Notes under the pieces: generated by a model
What the model saw: only the letters and a program-made list of their open reading frames with translations
Databases searched by the model: none
Told to the model about the DNA's origin: nothing
Made by a program: the position numbers and the translations under genes
Shown: positions 14,957 to 19,372 of the stretch, piece after piece
Layout: each line of letters begins with the position of its first letter
Position numbering within the stretch: the stretch's first letter is position 1
Source: an uncultured Megasphaera sp.
Lineage (GTDB): Bacteria > Bacillota > Negativicutes > Veillonellales > Megasphaeraceae
Assembly (NCBI GenBank): GCA_900548635.1
Contig: URLP01000019.1
Coordinates: forward strand, 1-19,372
DNA length: 19,372 nucleotides
Direction: 5' to 3'

Positions 14957-15646
14957 TCAGATATAACCTCTTTCGCAGAGGCTGACGAAGGTCCCGTCGC
15001 CGATGATGATATGGTCGAGGACGGGGATCTCCATGATCTGGCCGGCATCGGCAATGCGCTGGGTGACGACGATATCCTCGTGACTCGGCTCCGGATTGCC
15101 TGAAGGATGATTGTGGACCAGGACGACGGCAGCGGCGTTGTAGCGCAGGGCATAGCGGAAGACTTCCCGCGACTTGGCCAGACTGGCGTTGATCGTGCCG
15201 ATGGTCAGGGTCCGGTAGGCAATGAGCTGATTCTTCGTCGACAAGTAGACGGCACCGAATTGTTCCTGCGGCAAAAAGCGCAGGTCTTCCATGACATAGC
15301 CGGCAATGGCCTGGGGCGTACTGAAATCCGGCGCTTCTTCCTTGACGCGCTGCCGGGAAATACGCCGGCCCAGTTCGACAGCGGCGCAAACGGCAACGGC
15401 TTTGTCCGTGCCGATGCCGGGAATGGCACAGAGGTCGGCGACGCTTGTATCGCCGAGATAGCAGAGATTCTCGCCGGGCAGCGAGCGGATGACCTGCCGC
15501 GATACGTCGAGGACGGAATGTCCCTTCGTACCCGTCCGGAGAAGGATCGCCAACAGGTCCTGATCCGTCACGGCTGACGGGCCGTGGCGGAGAAATTTTT
15601 CCCGCGGTTTCTCACAAACAGCAAGACTGGGGAGCGGTGCACTCAT
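14957..15646 (-). CDS. radC: RadC family protein (UPF0758), JAMM/MPN domain
   Basis: A 229-residue protein with an N-terminal helix-hairpin-helix-like region (about 12-95, including AIPGIGTDKAVAV at 74-86) and a C-terminal MPN/JAMM domain (about 105-229) with HNHPSGNPEPSHED (178-191), the zinc-binding H-x-H...D triad. The old link to DNA repair is not well founded; the biochemical role is unsettled. The ATG at 15646 forms an ATGA overlap with the maf stop, with AAGG before it, and gives the family length; an in-frame ATG at 15679 would lie inside maf. It is the last gene of a DUF4321-maf-radC unit. Confidence 0.93.
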   Translation of the reverse strand: MSAPLPSLAVCEKPREKFLRHGPSAVTDQDLLAILLRTGTKGHSVLDVSRQVIRSLPGENLCYLGDTSVADLCAIPGIGTDKAVAVCAAVELGRRISRQRVKEEAPDFSTPQAIAGYVMEDLRFLPQEQFGAVYLSTKNQLIAYRTLTIGTINASLAKSREVFRYALRYNAAAVVLVHNHPSGNPEPSHEDIVVTQRIADAGQIMEIPVLDHIIIGDGTFVSLCERGYI

Positions 15647-16203
15647 ACATCGACCTTGGCCTTGTGGAAAAGCTTGCATACCTGGGACAAGGGCAGGCCG
15701 ACGACATTCGTATAAGAGCCATTGATCTTATCGACAAAGGCAGCGGCCCGGCCCTGGATGCCGTAGGCGCCGGCTTTGTCCAGCGGTTCGCCGGAAGCGA
15801 CGTAGGCTTTGATTTCCTTTTCGCTTAAGCGGCGGAACCAGACTTTCGTTTCCACGACTTTCGTATATTCCTTCTTGTCTTTGATCAGGGCGATGCCTGT
15901 ATAGACAGAATGTTTCTTCCCCGACAGCTCATGGAGCATGGCCGCCGCTGCTTTTTCGTTCTTCGGCTTACCCAGTATTTCCCCGTCGACGGCGACGATC
16001 GTGTCGGCACCGAGGACCCACTGGCCCGGGTATTTATCCGCTACATCGCGGGCTTTCCCCAGGGCCTGGGCCTGGACGTATTTCTGCGGGTCTTTTTTCT
16101 TAGGTGATTCTTCGTGATACGTACTCGGATTGACCATATAAGCAACGCCAATCTGCGTCAGCAGTTCGCGGCGACGCGGTGAACCAGAAGCTAAAATGAG
16201 CAT
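15643..16203 (-). CDS. maf: Maf family nucleoside triphosphate pyrophosphatase
   Basis: A house-cleaning enzyme that hydrolyses non-canonical or modified nucleotides to the monophosphate; family members often act on dTTP/UTP or m7GTP. It has 186 residues, normal length. Motifs: LILASGSPRRRELL (2-15), VLGADTIVAVDGEILGKP (63-80) with the catalytic Asp67, TGIAL (102-106), DKAGAYGIQG (142-151) and NVVGLPL (166-172). AYGIQG and the adjacent residues are typical of the dTTP/UTP (YhdE) subgroup. The ATG at 16203 has AGGAGG 6 bases before it. It lies 14 bases after the DUF4321 gene and overlaps radC. Confidence 0.95.
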   Translation of the reverse strand: MLILASGSPRRRELLTQIGVAYMVNPSTYHEESPKKKDPQKYVQAQALGKARDVADKYPGQWVLGADTIVAVDGEILGKPKNEKAAAAMLHELSGKKHSVYTGIALIKDKKEYTKVVETKVWFRRLSEKEIKAYVASGEPLDKAGAYGIQGRAAAFVDKINGSYTNVVGLPLSQVCKLFHKAKVDV

Positions 16204-16217
16204 GAAATCCCTCCTGT

Positions 16218-16493
16218 TTACTGAAGATGACGAAAGAGAACGGCTGCCAGGACGACGCCGACGATGCTGAGCAGGTTCGGTGCCAAATGAACGCCGAACT
16301 GCAGTTCCATGAGATAGAGATTCAGATGGATGTTCTGAATATTCAGAATTTCATAGTGCTGCGTCAGGGCCGGCATGATCCCGCGCAAAGCCGGGACGGC
16401 ATACAGGGCATCGCCAACGATGCCGCCGAGGATGCCGCCGACAATCAAGAAAATAAAAAAGAAGAACAGACTATGTGAACCCGGGGTCTTCAT
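16218..16493 (-). CDS. DUF4321 family small membrane protein
   Basis: A 91-residue protein with two predicted membrane helices (about 8-28, glycine-rich with GGILGGIVGDAL, and about 70-87) separated by a short outward or inward loop containing a beta-like LNIQNIHLNLYLMELQFGVHL. This layout matches DUF4321, a family of unknown function often found beside maf and radC in Firmicutes. The ATG at 16493 has GGAGGT just upstream. A TATAAT hexamer lies only 11 bases before the ATG, so it may give an extremely short leader or may be chance. Confidence 0.8.
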   Translation of the reverse strand: MKTPGSHSLFFFFIFLIVGGILGGIVGDALYAVPALRGIMPALTQHYEILNIQNIHLNLYLMELQFGVHLAPNLLSIVGVVLAAVLFRHLQ

Positions 16494-16526
16494 AACCTAC
16501 CTCCATTATACACGATAGAAACGAAA

Positions 16527-16575
16527 GGGGCGCCGTTCTCACGAAATTCTAATCTTTCGCGAGGCAGGCCGCCCC
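16527..16575 (-). terminator. Rho-independent terminator after glnS
   Basis: GGGGCG pairs with CGCCCC and, past an internal loop, CTCGCGAAA pairs with TTTCGTGAG (one G-U) around an 8-base loop. On the minus strand the stem is followed by TTTCGTTTCT. It separates glnS from the DUF4321-maf-radC unit. Confidence 0.7.
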
Positions 16576-16602
16576 ATTTTTCAGCAAATTCTCATAAAAG
16601 AA

Positions 16603-18294
16603 TTATTTATTTTTCTTTTTCTGCATCTTTGCCCACGTATCGCGGAGGCCGACGATGCGGTTGACGACGAGATGGTCCGGCGTCGTATCCGGGTCGATAA
16701 CGAAGTAGCCCTGGCGCAGGAACTGGAACTTATCGCCGACGTGATACGAAGCGAGGGCTTTTTCCGCCTTGCTCTGATAGACGTCGAGGCTGTGCGGGTT
16801 GATCTGGTCGAGGAAATCCTTGTTTTCCCCTTCTTCTTCGCTGCCGTCGCTCTTGAGGAGATAATCATAGACGCGCGTTTCGACATCGACAGCATCTTCG
16901 GCGTTGACCCAGTGGAGCGTGCCCTTGACCTTGCGGTTGGCATTAGCACCGCTGCCGCTCTTGCTTTCCGGGTCATACGTGCAGTGCAGTTCGACGATGT
17001 TGCCGTCATCATCCTTAATGACTTCTTCGCACTTGATGATATAGGCATATTTCAAGCGGACTTCACGGCCCGGTGCGAGGCGGAAGAATTTCTTGACCGG
17101 TTCTTCCATGAAGTCGCCCCGTTCGATGTAGAGGTGCTTACTGAAGGTCATTTCACGCGTGCCCATGGCTTCATTTTCCTGGTTATTGTCAGCCGTCATG
17201 GTTTCCGTCTTGCCGTCAGGATAGTTCGTGAGGACGACCTTGATCGGGTCGATGACCGTCATCAGGCGCGGCGCTTTCATCTTCAAATCTTCACGGATGC
17301 AGTATTCGAGGAGCGAAACGTCGACCGTGCTGTCCGCTTTGGCAACACCGATGCGTTCGCAGAAGTCGCGGATTGATTCCGGCGTGTAGCCGCGGCGGCG
17401 GATGCCGGAAATGGTCGGCATGCGGGGATCATCCCAGCCGCTGACGATGCCCTTTTCGACGAGGAGGCGCAGCTTGCGCTTGCTCGTAATGGTATTCGTG
17501 ATGTTCAGGCGGGCAAATTCGATCTGCCGCGGTTTCTGACCTTCCGGGTCTTCCCAGTCTTCGAGGACCCAGTTGTAGAGCGGACGGTGCGCTTCGAATT
17601 CCAAGGTGCAGATGGAATGGGTAATGCGTTCGATGGCGTCCGAAACAGGATGGGCGAAGTCGTACATCGGGTAGATGCACCATTTGTCGCCAGTACGGTG
17701 ATGTGTCGCATGGACGATACGGTAGAGGATCGGGTCGCGCATGTTGAGGTTCGGGCTGGCCATGTCGATTTTGGCGCGCAGGACCTTTTCACCGTCTGCA
17801 TACTTGCCGTCCTTCATTTCTTCGAAGAGCTGCAGGTTTTCTTCGACACTGCGATTGCGGTACGGGCTTTCTTTGCCCGGCGTGTTGAAGGTGCCGCGGT
17901 ATTCACGGATTTCATCGCCCGAGAGATCATCGACATAGGCTTTGCCCAGACGGATCAGCTTCTTGGCGTATTCGTAGAGTTTGTCAAAATAGTCGGATGC
18001 ATAGAACATGCGGTCATCCCAGTCGAAGCCGAGCCATTTGACATCGCGCTTGATGGATTCGACATATTCTGTATTTTCCTTGGACGGATTCGTATCGTCG
18101 AAGCGGAGATTCGTCAGTCCGCCGTATTTCTTGGCAATGCCGAAATTGAGGCAAATCGACTTGGCGTGGCCGATGTGGAGATAGCCGTTCGGTTCCGGCG
18201 GGAAACGAGTGTGCACTCTTTTGCCGTATGTATTTTTTTCGTTGTCTTCATCGATAATGGTTTCAATAAAATTTTTGGTCGTTTCGTTATCCAT
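16603..18294 (-). CDS. glnS: Glutaminyl-tRNA synthetase
   Basis: A class I synthetase that charges tRNA-Gln directly with glutamine. It has 563 residues, the size of bacterial GlnRS. Motifs: FPPEPNGYLHIGHAKS (31-46) with the HIGH box, LRFDDTNPSKE (63-73), YPMYDFAHPVSDA (208-220), and TSKRKL (270-275), the KMSKS-type loop; WDDPRMPTISGIRRRGY (287-303) is typical of GlnRS rather than GluRS. The C-terminal beta-barrel anticodon domain follows. Direct GlnRS is the minority route in Firmicutes, most of which use GatCAB, so transfer from a proteobacterial-type source in the lineage is plausible. The ATG at 18294 has GGGGAG 8 bases before it. It has its own promoter and terminator. Confidence 0.97.
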   Translation of the reverse strand: MDNETTKNFIETIIDEDNEKNTYGKRVHTRFPPEPNGYLHIGHAKSICLNFGIAKKYGGLTNLRFDDTNPSKENTEYVESIKRDVKWLGFDWDDRMFYASDYFDKLYEYAKKLIRLGKAYVDDLSGDEIREYRGTFNTPGKESPYRNRSVEENLQLFEEMKDGKYADGEKVLRAKIDMASPNLNMRDPILYRIVHATHHRTGDKWCIYPMYDFAHPVSDAIERITHSICTLEFEAHRPLYNWVLEDWEDPEGQKPRQIEFARLNITNTITSKRKLRLLVEKGIVSGWDDPRMPTISGIRRRGYTPESIRDFCERIGVAKADSTVDVSLLEYCIREDLKMKAPRLMTVIDPIKVVLTNYPDGKTETMTADNNQENEAMGTREMTFSKHLYIERGDFMEEPVKKFFRLAPGREVRLKYAYIIKCEEVIKDDDGNIVELHCTYDPESKSGSGANANRKVKGTLHWVNAEDAVDVETRVYDYLLKSDGSEEEGENKDFLDQINPHSLDVYQSKAEKALASYHVGDKFQFLRQGYFVIDPDTTPDHLVVNRIVGLRDTWAKMQKKKNK

Positions 18295-18325
18295 CGATGT
18301 TTCTCCCCTTTATGTATGATATTTT

Positions 18326-18354
18326 ATTTTAGCATAAAACAAGGACGCCTACAA
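18326..18354 (-). promoter_or_regulatory. Promoter of glnS (extended -10)
   Basis: A -35 TTGTAG (18349-18354), a 17-base spacer ending in TGC, and a -10 TAAAAT (18326-18331) on the minus strand, so the -10 is of the extended TGn type. It lies about 30 bases before the glnS ATG. Confidence 0.75.
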
Positions 18355-18374
18355 TGGCTACCGGGAAAGAGGCC

Positions 18375-18403
18375 TATAATTGCCCTGCCATTCATGGTAT
18401 AAT
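18375..18403 (+). promoter_or_regulatory. Promoter of the FAH-family gene (extended -10)
   Basis: TGGTATAAT at 18395-18403 is an extended -10 on the plus strand, 32 bases before the ATG. Exactly 17 bases upstream, the -35 position holds a second TATAAT (18375-18380), which is a poor -35, so the extended -10 probably carries recognition. It is divergent from the glnS promoter, with about 20 bases between the two. Confidence 0.65.
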
Positions 18404-18435
18404 GAGATATCCAAATAGAACAGGAGTTGAAACAT

Positions 18436-19338
18436 ATGATGATAAAAAAGCTGGTTACCTTTGAAGACCTCGGTTTCGTCCAGTGGGGCGTCCTCAACGA
18501 AGAAGAAACAGGCGTCTACAGCGCCATCGCCCTGGAAGAAGCCTTTTTCACACCCCTGCCGGAAACGATGCTGGAATTCATCCGTCAGGGCAACGACGGT
18601 CTCCTGGCCCTGGCCGATTCGCTGGAACAGAATGAAAAGACCGGCGCCGTCAAAGCCAAGCCCCTCGACACAGTCCGCCTCATGGCCCCTATCCCCCATA
18701 TGGAACGGAATATCTTCTGCATCGGCAAGAACTACACGGAACACATCGCCGAATTCGACAAGACGGCCATGCCGAAGCCGCCGAAGTACCCAGTCATCTT
18801 TACCAAGGCCACGTCGGCCGTCATCGGTCCGGACGATCTCATCGACCCGCATACGAACGTCACGTCCCAGCTCGACTATGAAGGTGAACTGGCCGTCGTC
18901 ATCGGCAAGGAAGGCTCGGACATCACCATCGCCGAAGCCATGGACCACGTCTACGGCTTCACCATTCTCAACGACGTCACGGCCCGGGACCTCCAGGCCA
19001 ATCACGTCCAGTGGTTCCACGGCAAGAGCCTCGATACGTTCTGCCCCATCGGTCCGAATATTCTCCTGCGCGATGCCGCGCCGGACACGTTCGACATCAT
19101 CACGAAAGTCAATAACGAAGTCCGTCAGGACGGTTCAACAGGTGAATTCATCTTCACCATCCCCGAACTGATCCACACCATCTCTCAGGGCACGACCCTC
19201 TTCCCGGGCGACATCATCGCCACAGGTACACCGAGCGGCGTCGGCGTCGGCTTCAACCCGCCCCGCTTCCTTCACTCCGGAGACACCGTAGAAATCACCA
19301 TCCCCGCCATCGGGACACTGAAGAATAAAGTGAAATAA
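18436..19338 (+). CDS. Fumarylacetoacetate hydrolase (FAH) family protein
   Basis: A 300-residue member of the FAH superfamily, which includes acylpyruvases, oxaloacetate decarboxylases and 2-hydroxyhepta-2,4-diene-1,7-dioate isomerases. The catalytic domain begins at about residue 93 (IFCIGKNYTEHIAEF) and contains FTKATSAVIGPDD (122-134), the metal site QLDYEGELAVVIG (145-157) with Glu149 and Glu151, the third ligand Asp180 in ILNDVTARDLQ (177-187), and TGTPSGVG (263-270). The first 90 residues are the usual less conserved N-terminal part. The ATG at 18436 has AGGAG 9 bases before it; an in-frame TTG at 18427 directly follows the AGGAG and is unlikely. It is the only plus-strand gene, with its own promoter and terminator. 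The substrate cannot be named from sequence. Confidence 0.92.
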   Translation: MMIKKLVTFEDLGFVQWGVLNEEETGVYSAIALEEAFFTPLPETMLEFIRQGNDGLLALADSLEQNEKTGAVKAKPLDTVRLMAPIPHMERNIFCIGKNYTEHIAEFDKTAMPKPPKYPVIFTKATSAVIGPDDLIDPHTNVTSQLDYEGELAVVIGKEGSDITIAEAMDHVYGFTILNDVTARDLQANHVQWFHGKSLDTFCPIGPNILLRDAAPDTFDIITKVNNEVRQDGSTGEFIFTIPELIHTISQGTTLFPGDIIATGTPSGVGVGFNPPRFLHSGDTVEITIPAIGTLKNKVK

Positions 19339-19370
19339 AAAAAGCTGCCGCTTACGCGGCAGATTTTTTT
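19337..19370 (+). terminator. Rho-independent terminator after the FAH-family gene
   Basis: CTGCCGC (19345-19351) pairs with GCGGCAG (19356-19362) around a TTAC loop, followed by A and seven T on the plus strand, with a run of A before the stem. It begins right after the stop codon. Confidence 0.92.
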
Positions 19371-19372
19371 GT

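Noticed and set aside
14866..15153. N-terminal extension of the EFR1-type protein by 96 codons
   Set aside because: It would be read through radC in another frame, has Ser/Arg-rich shadow composition, and the flavodoxin fold begins right at the ATG at 14865.
1..19372. Mobile elements, prophage genes, CRISPR arrays, toxin-antitoxin or defence genes, tRNA or rRNA
   Set aside because: Looked for on both strands; every sizeable stretch is accounted for by housekeeping genes and short regulatory gaps, and no transposase, integrase, repeat-spacer pattern or tRNA-like sequence was seen.

Overview
The window looks like ordinary chromosome from a Firmicutes-type bacterium, most likely a member of the Negativicutes (Megasphaera/Veillonella-like). 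This rests on moderately high GC, strong GGAGG-type ribosome binding sites, and the gene order rpsB-tsf-pyrH-frr-uppS-cdsA-dxr-rseP-ispG. The company of a DUF4321-maf-radC set, an EFR1-type ferredoxin protein and a YabE-like 3D-domain protein fits the same picture. The taxonomic call is inference from gene content; no rRNA or marker search was possible. All genes but the last lie on the minus strand, so transcription runs from high to low coordinates.

Region 1-7460 (read right to left) is a translation and envelope-precursor operon. A strong promoter before rpsB drives S2, then EF-Ts, UMP kinase, ribosome recycling factor, an 84-residue protein of unknown function, undecaprenyl-diphosphate synthase, CDP-diglyceride synthetase, DXP reductoisomerase, the RseP site-2 protease and the start of ispG, which is cut by the window edge. 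Two long hairpins, in the rpsB-tsf and tsf-pyrH gaps, probably set the ratio of the abundant translation factors to the downstream genes. DXR and IspG make isoprenoid precursor, UppS turns it into the C55 lipid carrier, CdsA makes CDP-diacylglycerol, and RseP is a membrane protease.

Region 7461-13939 holds a secreted or anchored G5/3D cell-wall protein (own promoter) and a polyphosphate module: a canonical Ppx/GppA exopolyphosphatase with an HD domain, a second Ppx/GppA-HD paralogue whose motifs have decayed, and polyphosphate kinase PPK1 only 7 bases after it. This pseudoenzyme-like paralogue next to ppk1 is the most interesting item in the window.

Region 14110-16493 holds an EFR1-type flavodoxin-ferredoxin protein and a DUF4321-maf-radC operon. 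Region 16603-19372 holds glnS and, divergently on the plus strand, a fumarylacetoacetate hydrolase family gene with its own promoter and terminator. I saw no rRNA, tRNA, insertion sequence, prophage, CRISPR array or defence system.
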